Source: UBA2197 sp034370465 | GTDB lineage: Bacteria > Desulfobacterota > Desulfuromonadia > Desulfuromonadales > UBA2197 | Assembly (NCBI GenBank): GCA_034370465.1 | Contig: JAXMLA010000317.1 | Coordinates: 1 to 64,000, forward strand | DNA length: 64,000 nt | Reading direction: 5' to 3' | Shown: piece after piece, positions 11,946 through 20,342 of the stretch | Layout: the number at the start of each line of letters is the position of its first letter | How positions within the stretch are numbered: the first letter of the stretch is position 1 | The notes under the pieces: model-generated | Seen by the model: the letters and a program-made list of their open reading frames with translations, nothing else | What the model was told of the DNA's origin: nothing | Databases searched by the model: none | Made by a program: the position numbers and the translations under genes

Positions 11946-12545
11946 TCAAAGGTCTCGACGCCCCTCAATCGCCCGACTCACCGTGGCATCATCAACATAT
12001 TCAAGATCGCTCCCCAGCGGGATCCCGTAAGCCAGGCGGGTCACCCGGATCCCCAGGGGACGCAGGCGTTGAGCCAGATAAAGGGCGGTCGCTTCTCCTT
12101 CCACCGAGAAGTTGGTGGCAACGACAACCTCCGTGACCTCTTCGTTCTGCACCCGTTCCAGGAGTTCACGGATACGCAATTGCTCAGGACCGATGCCGTC
12201 GAGGGGCGAAAGTGCCCCGTGCAGAATATGATAGCGGCCATGAAAAGAACGTCCTCGCTCAATGGCGAGGAGATCCTGCGGCTGCTCGACAATACAAAGG
12301 AGGTGCCCGTCGCGGGACGAATCACAACAGATCGTGCAAGGATCGGCCTCGGTCAGGTGGAAGCAGCGACTGCAGAGACGAACCCGAATCTTGACATCAC
12401 GAATGGCCACGGCGAGGGCTTCCGACTGCTGCTCGGGCTGACGCAGCAAATAAAAAGCCAACCGGGTCGCTGTCTTACGACCAACTCCCGGAAATTTGGC
12501 AAGCTCTGTGACCAGACGAGCAAAAGATGGAATGGAATCTAGCAT
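11946..12545 (-). CDS. recR: Recombination mediator RecR
   Basis: 199 residues, typical for RecR, which forms a tetrameric ring and with RecO loads RecA on gapped DNA. The N-terminal helix-hairpin-helix FPGVGRKTATRLAF is followed by a four-cysteine zinc motif (CSRC...CTIC), of which the last pair of cysteines is followed by CDSSRDG, and a Toprim domain starting HLLCIVEQPQDLLAIER. The C-terminus SDLEYVDDATVSRAIEGR is the Walker-like family ending. It is the last gene of dnaX-ybaB-recR on the minus strand, but is separated from ybaB by 169 AT-rich bases that may hold its own promoter. No clear ribosome site is seen before the ATG. Confidence 0.96.
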   Translation of the reverse strand: MLDSIPSFARLVTELAKFPGVGRKTATRLAFYLLRQPEQQSEALAVAIRDVKIRVRLCSRCFHLTEADPCTICCDSSRDGHLLCIVEQPQDLLAIERGRSFHGRYHILHGALSPLDGIGPEQLRIRELLERVQNEEVTEVVVATNFSVEGEATALYLAQRLRPLGIRVTRLAYGIPLGSDLEYVDDATVSRAIEGRRDL

Positions 12546-12714
12546 GAGAGTCGATAAAATCCAAGTTTTTAAAATATTGTTTTACTTTTTAAGGTTGACG
12601 AAAAATCTTGCATCTAGCTAAAAAACAAGGGGTAACTCATCTGACAAAAGCAGAATCATCACCCCCGGTCGAGAATGGAAATCTAACAGCAACGCTCAAT
12701 TTTCGGCGCTGTTT

Positions 12715-13029
12715 CTACATGAGGCCGGGGAGATTGAAGCCGCCGGTCACCTTCCCCATCTCTTCCTGTTGAATCTCCTGGCTCTTCTTGATCGCTTCAT
12801 TCACGGCCGTGATCACCAGGTCCTGAAGCATGTCGATATCTTCCGGGTCGACCACACTCTTGTCGATCTTCAATGAGACGAGCTTCTGACGGCCGGTAAC
12901 GGTCGCAGAGACCACACCGCCGCCGACGGAAGACTCGATGCGCAGATGCTCCATCTCTTCCTGCATCTTTGCCATCTTTTGCTGCATCGCCTGCGCCTGC
13001 TTGACAATACCACCAAAACCACGGGACAT
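12715..13029 (-). CDS. YbaB/EbfC nucleoid-associated protein
   Basis: 104 residues of the YbaB/EbfC family, a dimeric DNA-binding protein found between dnaX and recR in most bacteria. The start MSRGFGGIVKQAQAMQQKMA and the strand GVVSATVTGRQKLVSLKID match the family. AAGGAGG lies seven bases before the ATG. The gene follows dnaX by 35 bases, and the conserved neighbourhood supports the call. Its role in replication repair or nucleoid structure is known only in general terms. Confidence 0.95.
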   Translation of the reverse strand: MSRGFGGIVKQAQAMQQKMAKMQEEMEHLRIESSVGGGVVSATVTGRQKLVSLKIDKSVVDPEDIDMLQDLVITAVNEAIKKSQEIQQEEMGKVTGGFNLPGLM

Positions 13030-13064
13030 TTTGTTACCTCCTTGAAATTATGACGGGACGAACT

Positions 13065-14831
13065 TTATGCGTCGCCATCCTCGGTTTCCTCGATCGTCGC
13101 TTCGATCGGAATCATCACGGGTCGGACTTCGACAATCTCGCCGCCCAAAAGGTCACAGACCGAGCGAACCACCGGATTGCCGCGTGCTTCATCGTTCAGC
13201 TCTTTCGTTAAGTTCTCTTCAGCTGCCCGCCGACTCTGTTGTAATGACGGCGGCGCGCTCCCCTGCACTTCTGCTTCACTCAGAGGGACGAAACGGAGAT
13301 CGACCTTACTGCCAAAAAAAGCGTCGGCAAGGGCGCGCAACTCGGTAATGACGGTCTCTTCCTGCAGCATCTCCAGAGCCAGTGATCCCTTGGGCAAGCC
13401 GAGACGAATGGTGGGTAAGGCCATCTCCAGAAGGCTGGCCTGCTCCAAAACATTGACCAGACGCGGCCGCTTGGCCGCCCGGACATGGGCGATCATCCCT
13501 GGCCAATCTTGCGTCCCCCCGGCCGCCGGCGAAACCACGACCGGCGCAGGAGTTTCTGCTGCAACGTTCGTCTCTTGGGGCGCAACCCGTGGAGACGCGA
13601 CGGGAGCAGAAGGGGTTGCCGGCTTGAGCGGTGCAGAGGACGCTGGCACCGGCGGACGCGGCGGGGACGCCATCCCTTTACCATTGCCGAGACGGCGCTC
13701 CAACTCGTCAATCTTCCCCAACAGCGCCGCAATCTCACGGGTCGGCGGCAGATAACAGAGGCGAATCAGGGTCATCTCCAGCAAGAGTCGCGGGAAGGTC
13801 GAGTGCGCCAGTTCACTCTCGGTCCGCAGGAGCAAGGTCATGGCCCGCTGCAGATCCTCCACCGTCGCCCGCTCGGACAGAGATTGCAACTTCTGCCGCT
13901 CTTCCGTCGTCACATCCAGGAGATCGCCGGGGTCGCTGGTCACCTTGAGCAGGATCAATCCGCGCAGCGCCTCGACCAACTCCTGCGCAAACTGCCGGAA
14001 GGCATAGCCCTGCTCATCGATGCGGCGTAAGGTTTCAAGGGCGAGATGGCTTTCCCGGTTGACAATCGCTTCGACAGTATCGTGAATCAAGCGACGGTCA
14101 ACGAGACCGAGGAGACCCTGGACATCGGCATCGGCCACGACCTCACCACAAAAGGCGAGCATCTGATCGAGGGCGGAGAGGGCGTCACGCATGCTCCCTT
14201 CGCCGCGCCGGGCGATCAGGGTCAGAGCGAGATCGGAGATGGTGATCTTTTCGGCATCGACAATACTCCGCAAACGCGCCACCAAAGGGCTGAGACTGAT
14301 CTTGCGGAAATCAAAACGCTGGCAGCGGGACAGGATGGTGATCGGGATTTTATGGGGTTCGGTGGTGGCGAAGATAAACTTGACGTGCGGCGGCGGCTCT
14401 TCGAGGGTCTTGAGCAGGGCATTGAAGGCGCTCGTCGAGAGCATGTGTACTTCATCGATGATGATGATCCGGTAGCGACCGCGCGACGGGAGATAACGGA
14501 TACTTTCGCGCAGTTCGCGAATTTCATCGACGCCATTGTTGGAGGCGCCGTCAATCTCGAGGACGTCGATCCCCTGGCCGTTGGTGATCTCGACGCAGGA
14601 AGGGCAAAGGTTGCAGGGGGTGGGGGAAAGTCCGGCTTCGCAGTTGAGGGCTTTGGCGAGGATGCGGGCGGCCGAGGTCTTACCGACGCCGCGGGCGCCG
14701 GTAAAGAGGAAAGCATGGTGAATGCGGCCGCTCGCCATAGCATTCGCCAGGGTCCGGCTGACATGTTCCTGACCGACCAGGTCGTCAAAGTTCTGCGGTC
14801 GCCATTTACGCGCCAGCACCTGGTAAGACAT
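13065..14831 (-). CDS. dnaX: DNA polymerase III subunits gamma/tau
   Basis: 588 residues. The N-terminal AAA+ clamp-loader ATPase has Walker A GARGVGKTSAAR, a zinc-binding set of cysteines (CEAGLSPTPCNLCPSC) and Walker B IIIDEVHMLS followed by the sensor LLKTLEEPPPHVKFIFATTE. The middle region (about 390-440) is proline- and alanine-rich, as expected for the linker, and the C-terminal tau domain (about 450-588) binds the polymerase. No obvious slippery A-run with a stem that would yield gamma is visible in the part I examined. It heads the dnaX-ybaB-recR cluster, immediately downstream of the SRP RNA gene. Confidence 0.96.
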   Translation of the reverse strand: MSYQVLARKWRPQNFDDLVGQEHVSRTLANAMASGRIHHAFLFTGARGVGKTSAARILAKALNCEAGLSPTPCNLCPSCVEITNGQGIDVLEIDGASNNGVDEIRELRESIRYLPSRGRYRIIIIDEVHMLSTSAFNALLKTLEEPPPHVKFIFATTEPHKIPITILSRCQRFDFRKISLSPLVARLRSIVDAEKITISDLALTLIARRGEGSMRDALSALDQMLAFCGEVVADADVQGLLGLVDRRLIHDTVEAIVNRESHLALETLRRIDEQGYAFRQFAQELVEALRGLILLKVTSDPGDLLDVTTEERQKLQSLSERATVEDLQRAMTLLLRTESELAHSTFPRLLLEMTLIRLCYLPPTREIAALLGKIDELERRLGNGKGMASPPRPPVPASSAPLKPATPSAPVASPRVAPQETNVAAETPAPVVVSPAAGGTQDWPGMIAHVRAAKRPRLVNVLEQASLLEMALPTIRLGLPKGSLALEMLQEETVITELRALADAFFGSKVDLRFVPLSEAEVQGSAPPSLQQSRRAAEENLTKELNDEARGNPVVRSVCDLLGGEIVEVRPVMIPIEATIEETEDGDA

Positions 14832-14925
14832 GGATACAAAGACTCCGTCGCCGGGGGTTGACTTTCGAAGGAACTGAAGGCAAAGAGTGAATCAGACTAG
14901 AACCGGAAAGAATGTTGCCGTCACA

Positions 14926-15033
14926 AGTGACAGCCAGGCACCCCCGCGGCACACGACTAAGACCGTTACCGCTGCTCCCTTCCGGGCCTGACGGGGTTGG
15001 CGATCCGCCGTTGCGCGGGACCCGGCTGTCACT
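14926..15033 (-). ncRNA. ffs: Small bacterial SRP RNA (4.5S)
   Basis: The minus strand carries the SRP signature GTCAGGCCCGGAAGGGAGCA, the GGAA tetraloop region that binds Ffh, inside a long hairpin whose ends AGTGACAGCC and GGCTGTCACT pair perfectly (14926-14935 with 15024-15033). The stem may continue a further 7-8 pairs outward (GTTGCCG with CGGCAAC), so the mature ends are approximate. It lies between dnaX and the receiver-PilZ gene. Confidence 0.95.
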
Positions 15034-15218
15034 TCTAACGGCAACCGCACTAGGCAGAGCTGCACTGGAACCCGAAGAATCGCCGACAAAATACAACAGG
15101 CGCGCAGGGGTGTAAAGGGATTTTTGTTTAGGCAGAAAAGCCGATTGACAACGCACGCAACTCCCCCTAAAATCGCCGCCAACCGACCCTTATTTATCGT
15201 CACTGGAGTGCAGCACAC

Positions 15219-15917
15219 ATGGAACAAAGTCAAACGAAGATTCTGCTGGTCGATGAATCCAGATTCTTTTTGACGATAGAGAAACAGTTTCTCCGCAACA
15301 TCCCCGTGACCCTCCTTGAGGCTCAAAGCGCTGCCCAGGCCCTGGCCTTCTGCCGCGATGAGAAGCCGCAGCTTATCTATCTCGCCCAGGAGATCACCGG
15401 TATGCCGGGGTCGCAATGTTGCCTGCAGATCAAAGCCGACCCGGCTCTCCGTCAAATTCCGATCATCATGATCTGTGAACCCGGTGAAGAGAATCTCTGT
15501 CACCTGGCCGGCTGCAATGCGGTTCTCCTCAAGCCCCTCGATCGCCACCGTTTCCTTGAGGTCGGGCGCAGCTTTCTCGCCGGTATCCGCGAGCGTCGGC
15601 GCTCCTGCATTGTCAGCACCACCGTCAAGAGCGAGATCATCAACTTTGCCGCGCGCGGCCTGGATATCAGCGGCGGCGGCATCTTCCTCGACACCACGGC
15701 CAATCCACCGATAGGAACAGCCGTCCAGCTCGATATTCATCTCGCCCGTCCCCACGAAACCGGCCCGCATATCCATTGCTCCGGAGTGGTGGCTTGGCAC
15801 AATACCAGAGAGAATCCGCAAAAACCGAATCACCCGGTCGGCCTCGGCATAAAATTTCATGCGCTCTCCACCCAAACTGCCGCCGTCCTCAACGGTTTTC
15901 TCCACTCTTTTGATTAG
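15219..15917 (+). CDS. Degenerate receiver fused to a PilZ domain
   Basis: 232 residues. Residues 5-120 have the CheY fold: ILLVDESRFF supplies the acidic pocket and VLLKPLD the conserved lysine, but the phospho-acceptor aspartate position (LIYLAQEITGMPG aligned to LLDxxMPGMDG) reads alanine. So the receiver probably cannot be phosphorylated in the usual way. Residues about 127-230 are a PilZ domain with the c-di-GMP motifs RERRR and DISGGG. The likely role is a c-di-GMP effector whose receiver is a protein-protein module. It is a monocistronic gene; its 3' side holds a convergent small RNA candidate. Confidence 0.82.
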   Translation: MEQSQTKILLVDESRFFLTIEKQFLRNIPVTLLEAQSAAQALAFCRDEKPQLIYLAQEITGMPGSQCCLQIKADPALRQIPIIMICEPGEENLCHLAGCNAVLLKPLDRHRFLEVGRSFLAGIRERRRSCIVSTTVKSEIINFAARGLDISGGGIFLDTTANPPIGTAVQLDIHLARPHETGPHIHCSGVVAWHNTRENPQKPNHPVGLGIKFHALSTQTAAVLNGFLHSFD

Positions 15918-15936
15918 GGTCACAGCTCTAAAAGAC

Positions 15937-15990
15937 AAAAAAAGCGCGTCGGCCAGGAGGGAACGCACGACGCGCAAAGGTTTACTAATT
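15937..15990 (-). ncRNA. Candidate small RNA with pyrimidine-rich (CCCUCC) loop
   Basis: A minus-strand promoter (15997-16024) predicts a start near 15990, and an intrinsic terminator ends at 15937: stem GCGCGTCG/CGACGCGC (15944-15951 with 15968-15975) followed by seven T. The transcript would be about 54 bases. The 16-base hairpin loop contains CCCUCC, complementary to Shine-Dalgarno sequences, a design seen in several regulatory sRNAs. There is no ORF. The alternative is that the hairpin only terminates antisense transcription. Confidence 0.5.
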
Positions 15991-15996
15991 TCTTAA

Positions 15997-16024
15997 AGTT
16001 TAATTCTGGAAAGCTTTTTGTCAA
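15997..16024 (-). promoter_or_regulatory. Promoter of the candidate sRNA
   Basis: A perfect TTGACA (16019-16024), 16 bases, then TAAACT (15997-16002) on the minus strand, facing the 15.94 kb hairpin and no gene. Confidence 0.55.
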
Positions 16025-16036
16025 CACGGCGGAGAA

Positions 16037-16087
16037 GAAATAACGAAGAGGCCGGAACAATTTTTGTTCCGGCCTCTTCGTTATTTC
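16037..16087. terminator. Long perfect hairpin upstream of cobM
   Basis: 24-base perfect inverted repeat (16037-16060 and 16064-16087) with a three-base loop. It probably ends transcripts from the receiver-PilZ gene and separates them from the cobalamin operon. The lack of a strong T-run makes Rho-independent function uncertain. Confidence 0.6.
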
Positions 16088-16192
16088 CACCCATCAGGAT
16101 CTAAAAAGATGAAATCCTTGCGCAAAGCGCTTCAGAACTATAAACTGCCAGCGTTTTTTAAGAAGAATCCGGAAATTCAGGTTGGAGTCATT

Positions 16193-16960
16193 GTGGATAA
16201 AGTCTATTTCGTCGGCGCCGGTCCGGGCGACGCTGAATTGATCACAGTCAAGGGAGCACGGCTCCTTGCCGAAGCGCAAGTGGTTCTTTATGCCGGGAGT
16301 TTGGTCGATCGCGCTCTGGTCAACACTTACGCACCGCAGGCGGAGATCATCGATTCGGCCGCATTGAATCTCGCCGAGACGACGCAAATCCTCGTCACCA
16401 GCAGCCGTGCCGGCAAGAAGACGATTCGCCTCCATACCGGTGATCCAGCTATCTTTGGCGCCATCCAGGAGCAGATGGCCGAACTCGACGCCCACGGCAT
16501 CGATTACGCCGTCATCCCCGGCGTCACCAGCGCCTTTGCCGCGGCCGCCGCCCTGCGCCAGGAGTTGACCCTGCCGGAGGTCTCGCAAACCGTTATCTTC
16601 ACCCGTATCGCCGGCCGCACTCCGGTTCCGGAAAAGGAAGCTCTCGAAAAACTCGCAGCGATCGGGGCGACGCTGGTGATCTACCTCTCGGTCGGCATGA
16701 TCAACCAGGTTGTGGATGCCCTTTTAGCCGGCGCCTACACGCCAGAGAGTCCGGTCGCTGTCGTCGCCCGTGCTTCCTGGCCCGATGAACAGGTCCTCGA
16801 AGGGACACTTGCCGAAATCAGTGAACTCGTGCGCGCCGCCGGGATCAATCGTCAAGCCCTGATCATTGTCGGCGACGTTCTCGCCGCCCGTAAAAAAGGG
16901 CTAACCGCGAAATCGCTCCTTTACGACGCCGACTTCCGGCACGGCTATCGCTCATCATGA
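16193..16960 (+). CDS. cobM: (Cobalt-)precorrin-4 C11-methyltransferase
   Basis: 255 residues from a GTG start at 16193, the family's usual length, with TTGGAG six bases upstream. Longer starts at 16064 or 16109 are possible but 16064 lies inside the hairpin before it. It adds a methyl group from S-adenosylmethionine to C-11 of the corrin ring. The signatures are VYFVGAGPGDAELITVKGAR (SAM loop), VVLYAGSLV, LHTGDPAIFGAIQEQ and VIPGVTSAFAAAAAL. It is the first gene of a tightly packed cobalamin operon and overlaps cbiG by four bases. Together with cbiG it indicates the anaerobic (early cobalt insertion) route. Confidence 0.9.
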   Translation: MDKVYFVGAGPGDAELITVKGARLLAEAQVVLYAGSLVDRALVNTYAPQAEIIDSAALNLAETTQILVTSSRAGKKTIRLHTGDPAIFGAIQEQMAELDAHGIDYAVIPGVTSAFAAAAALRQELTLPEVSQTVIFTRIAGRTPVPEKEALEKLAAIGATLVIYLSVGMINQVVDALLAGAYTPESPVAVVARASWPDEQVLEGTLAEISELVRAAGINRQALIIVGDVLAARKKGLTAKSLLYDADFRHGYRSS

Positions 16961-18036
16961 CCCTGGCGATCTGTGCCATCACCGCGGGAGGTGCCGCCCT
17001 TGCCCGCCGCCTCGGCACCCTCCTGCCGGAGGCGGAGGTCTGGCTCCCCGAGAAGTTGCGGTCTGACGATCAGTGCCGCTACAGCGCTGCCGGGATGGCA
17101 AAGCTGCTGCCGCAACTCTTTGCGCGCGGCCACAGCCTGATCTGCATCATGGCGACCGGCATTGTCGTGCGCAGCCTGGCTCCACTACTGCGCAGCAAAG
17201 CCAGCGATCCGGCGGTCGTTGTCCTCGATGAAGCCGGACACTTTGCCATCAGCCTTCTGTCCGGTCACCTTGGCGGCGCCAATGCCCTGACCCGCCAGGT
17301 CGCAACTCTCCTCGGCGCCACGCCGGTGATTACCACGGCCACCGATGTCAACAATTTGTGTGCCTGGGACGAAGCCGCCCGCTTCGCCAACCTCGCCGTC
17401 GAACCGCTGGAGCGGATCCGCACCCTCAACAACCTCCTGTTACAGGGGGAGAAGATCGCTCTGGTCGATCACCACCGCCTGATCGCTGCACACTTTGCGA
17501 CAACCACGGGGGTAACGATGGCCGCCAACTTCAGCGCCGCCGGCCAGACCGGCGCGGCGGGACGAGTCTTTGTCACCGAGCGGCTTATCCCTGAGCTGGC
17601 CGCACAGGAGGATCTTCTCCTGCTGCGACCGCGTCGTCTGGTCCTTGGCATCGGCTGCAACCGCCACACCAGCAAAGAAGAGATCGACCAGGCGGTCGAA
17701 AATGTCCTCAAGAAGGTTTGGCTGGCGCGCCTGGCGGTAGGGCGAATAGCCACGATTGTCGAGAAAGGGGATGAAACCGGTCTCCTCGCTTTTGCCGAAG
17801 AGCTGCGGCTCCCCCTGATCACCTACAGTCGCGAAGAACTCAACCGTGTTCGTTGTCCATCCCCTCCTTCCGCGCATGCTCTCGCTGCGGTCGGTGCCCA
17901 TGGCGTCTGCGAACCGGCGGCGCTTTTGGCAGCAGAAGGCGGGCCTCTCCTCATCCCGAAACAGAAGTGTGGTCAGGTCACGGTCGCTGTGGCCCGACTC
18001 CTTGCCCCCACCCCTTGCGAAGACGACCAAACATGA
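16957..18036 (+). CDS. cbiG: Cobalt-precorrin-5A hydrolase CbiG
   Basis: 359 residues. CbiG opens the delta-lactone of cobalt-precorrin-5A and releases acetaldehyde, a step unique to the anaerobic pathway. The N-terminal half holds IMATGIVVRSLAPLLRSK and VVVLDEAGHFAISLLSGHLG, with GGANALTRQVA following. The C-terminal CobE-like part starts at RRLVLGIGCNRHTSKEEID and contains VAVRSPP-like loops weakly. ATG overlaps the cobM stop (ATGA), and the cobJ::cobQ start overlaps its end, so translation is coupled. The gene order matches the route. Confidence 0.92.
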   Translation: MTLAICAITAGGAALARRLGTLLPEAEVWLPEKLRSDDQCRYSAAGMAKLLPQLFARGHSLICIMATGIVVRSLAPLLRSKASDPAVVVLDEAGHFAISLLSGHLGGANALTRQVATLLGATPVITTATDVNNLCAWDEAARFANLAVEPLERIRTLNNLLLQGEKIALVDHHRLIAAHFATTTGVTMAANFSAAGQTGAAGRVFVTERLIPELAAQEDLLLLRPRRLVLGIGCNRHTSKEEIDQAVENVLKKVWLARLAVGRIATIVEKGDETGLLAFAEELRLPLITYSREELNRVRCPSPPSAHALAAVGAHGVCEPAALLAAEGGPLLIPKQKCGQVTVAVARLLAPTPCEDDQT

Positions 18037-20342
18037 ACGGAAAACTTTACATTGTCGGCATCGGTCCCGGCGGCGCCGAACACATCACCCCGGCAGCCGC
18101 CAGGGTGATCGCCGTTGCGACGTTAATCGCCGGCTATCAGACCTACCTCGACTTTATCCCGCAACTTTTGGGTGGCAAGAAGCTCCTTTCCACCGGGATG
18201 ATGCAGGAAGTTGAGCGGTGCCGCGCCGCCCTTGATGCCGCCCAGGCCGGCGAGATCGTCGCTCTGGTCTCTTCCGGCGACGCCGGCATCTACGGCATGG
18301 CCGGCCTGGCCCTGGAGATGCGCGAAGCCCTGAACCTTGATCTGGAGATCGAAGTTATCCCCGGTGTCTCGGCGGTGCAGGCAGCAGCGAGCCGTCTCGG
18401 GGCTCCACTCATGCACGACTTTGCCGTCATCTCCCTCTCCGATCTCCTCACCCCCTGGCCCCTGATCCGCACCCGCCTCAAGGCCGCAGCCGAGGCCGAC
18501 TTTGTCGTCGCCCTTTACAATCCCAAGAGTCGCGGCCGCACCACTCAGCTCAGCGAAGCCTGCGCCATCTTCCGTGCCTGTCGCCCGGCGACCACCCCGG
18601 TCGGGATTGTCCGCAACGCCTGCCGTAATGATGAGTCACTGGTCATCACCGACCTTGCCGGTCTCGTTGACGCTGAGGTCGACATGCTCTCGCTGGTGAT
18701 CATCGGCAATGCCTCGACCTTCATCGACCGCTTTGGCAAGATGGTGACGCCGCGCGGCTATGAAGTGCGCAGTGGAACAACTCCCCCCTTTGCCAAAGGG
18801 GGAAGTGAAAACCACAAAGCCCGCGCCCTCTTTGTCGGCGGCACCGGCTCGGATGTCGGCAAGAGCGTGGTCACCGCCGGCCTCTGCCGTCTCTTCAAAC
18901 GGCGCGGCTACCATGTCGCCCCCTTCAAAGCGCAGAACATGGCGCTCAATTCGGCGGTGACGCCGGAAGGGGGGGAGATTGGCCGGGCGCAGGCGCTGCA
19001 GGCCGCGGCCTGCGGCATTGCCGCGCATACCGACATGAACCCGATCCTGCTCAAACCGAATTCCGCGACCGGCTCACAGGTGATCGTGGCCGGCAAGGCG
19101 CTAGGGAATATGTCGGTCAGCGAATATCATCGCTATAAACCCGAAGCCTTCGCGGCGGTCGAGGCTGCCTTTGCCCGACTGCAGGCGCAGTACGAGCTCG
19201 TCGTCCTTGAAGGGGCGGGGAGCATCGCCGAGATCAACCTCAAGGCGCACGACATTGTCAACCTCCGTGCCGCGCAGATGGCGGCCGCCCCGGTCCTCCT
19301 CGTCGCCGACATCGACCGCGGCGGCGTCTTTGCCGCGATCATCGGCACGATTGAACTCCTCCCCCCGGAGGAGCGCGCCAGCGTCGCCGGAATCATTATC
19401 AATCGCTTTCGCGGCGACGCCAGCCTCCTCACCCCGGGGATCACGGCGATTGAGGAACGCACCGGCATTCCCGTCCTCGGCGTCATCCCCTGGATTAAAC
19501 TACAGCTGCCGGAAGAGGATTCGGTCGCTCTCGGCCGTAAACCGGTCGCGGCCCAATTGCACCACACTCTGCGCATCGGCGTGATCCGCTTGCCCCACAT
19601 CTCCAATTACACCGACTTCGATCCCCTCGAAGGAAGCGCCGGGGTCGAACTCCTTTATATCAGCGAAGCAAGTCAGATGACCGGCCTCGATCTCCTTATC
19701 CTCCCCGGCAGCAAAAGTACCATCCCCGACCTTTCCTGGCTGCGGCAAAGCGGTATCACCCGGGCGATCCACGATTACCGTCAGGCCGGCGGCGAGATCA
19801 TCGGCATCTGCGGCGGCTACCAGATGCTCGGCAGAACGGTCACTGATCCGGATGGTGTCGAGTCAGATCTCGACCTCTGCGAGGGGCTCGGTTTCCTCGA
19901 TGTCACGACGATCCTCACCGGTGAGAAGCAAACCCATCAGGTCGCCGGCTGCGCGCTCGCAGGCGCAGAACAGCTCGGACTGGGGCAGGATGAGGTCGTC
20001 AGCGGCTACGAAATCCACATGGGGGAGACGACGATCGGGCCGCTGGCGCAGCCACTTTTGCGCTTGACCATGCGCTCCGGCTGCACGGTTGTCGTCAACG
20101 ACGGTGCCATCAGCGCCGATGGCCGCGTCTGGGGGAGCTACCTGCACGGCCTCTTCGACAACGAATCGATCCGCCAACCGCTGCTGTCCCGCCTGCGGCA
20201 AAAGCGCGGTCTGGAAACGGTGGAGGACAAGGCCGCAACCGAGCTGGAGAGCGAACTCGATCGCCTCGCGGACCACTTACAAGCCCACCTCGACGTCGAG
20301 CGCATCCTCGCCCTCCTCGTCCCCCCCGGCGGCCAGGGATGA
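18033..20342 (+). CDS. Fusion of precorrin-3B C17-methyltransferase and cobyric acid synthase
   Basis: 769 residues combining two enzymes that are normally separate. Residues 1-245 are a CobJ/CbiH methyltransferase: YIVGIGPGGAEHITPAAARV, SSGDAGIYGMAGLALE and VIPGVSAVQAAASRLGAP are intact. Residues about 267-769 are CobQ/CbiP, which amidates four side chains of adenosylcobyrinic acid a,c-diamide: FVGGTGSDVGKSVVTAGL is the dethiobiotin-synthetase-like ATP site, and the glutamine amidotransferase has GICGGYQMLG (nucleophile Cys) and SYLHGLFDN (catalytic His). The linker of about 15 residues (SGTTPPFAKGGSENH) is encoded by an inverted repeat at 18784-18802. The ATG at 18033 overlaps cbiG; an earlier in-frame start reaches back into cbiG and is less likely. 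The order of chemistry is not sequential, so the fusion is more likely a genome event than a channel. Confidence 0.88.
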   Translation: MNGKLYIVGIGPGGAEHITPAAARVIAVATLIAGYQTYLDFIPQLLGGKKLLSTGMMQEVERCRAALDAAQAGEIVALVSSGDAGIYGMAGLALEMREALNLDLEIEVIPGVSAVQAAASRLGAPLMHDFAVISLSDLLTPWPLIRTRLKAAAEADFVVALYNPKSRGRTTQLSEACAIFRACRPATTPVGIVRNACRNDESLVITDLAGLVDAEVDMLSLVIIGNASTFIDRFGKMVTPRGYEVRSGTTPPFAKGGSENHKARALFVGGTGSDVGKSVVTAGLCRLFKRRGYHVAPFKAQNMALNSAVTPEGGEIGRAQALQAAACGIAAHTDMNPILLKPNSATGSQVIVAGKALGNMSVSEYHRYKPEAFAAVEAAFARLQAQYELVVLEGAGSIAEINLKAHDIVNLRAAQMAAAPVLLVADIDRGGVFAAIIGTIELLPPEERASVAGIIINRFRGDASLLTPGITAIEERTGIPVLGVIPWIKLQLPEEDSVALGRKPVAAQLHHTLRIGVIRLPHISNYTDFDPLEGSAGVELLYISEASQMTGLDLLILPGSKSTIPDLSWLRQSGITRAIHDYRQAGGEIIGICGGYQMLGRTVTDPDGVESDLDLCEGLGFLDVTTILTGEKQTHQVAGCALAGAEQLGLGQDEVVSGYEIHMGETTIGPLAQPLLRLTMRSGCTVVVNDGAISADGRVWGSYLHGLFDNESIRQPLLSRLRQKRGLETVEDKAATELESELDRLADHLQAHLDVERILALLVPPGGQG
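18784..18802. repeat. Palindromic element inside the cobJ::cobQ linker
   Basis: CCCCCTTTG (18784-18792) and CAAAGGGGG (18794-18802) are perfect inverted copies with a one-base spacer. Palindromes of this type are common between genes in bacteria; here one is read in frame and encodes PPFAKGG of the linker. Confidence 0.6.

Noticed and set aside
16064..16192. N-terminal extension of cobM from 16064
   Set aside because: It would start within the perfect hairpin at 16037-16087, and the family begins at the KVYFVGAGPGD segment.
17853..18032. A longer cobJ::cobQ start reaching into cbiG
   Set aside because: The extra residues overlap cbiG almost completely and lack family similarity; the ATG at 18033 overlaps the cbiG stop as other genes of the operon do.
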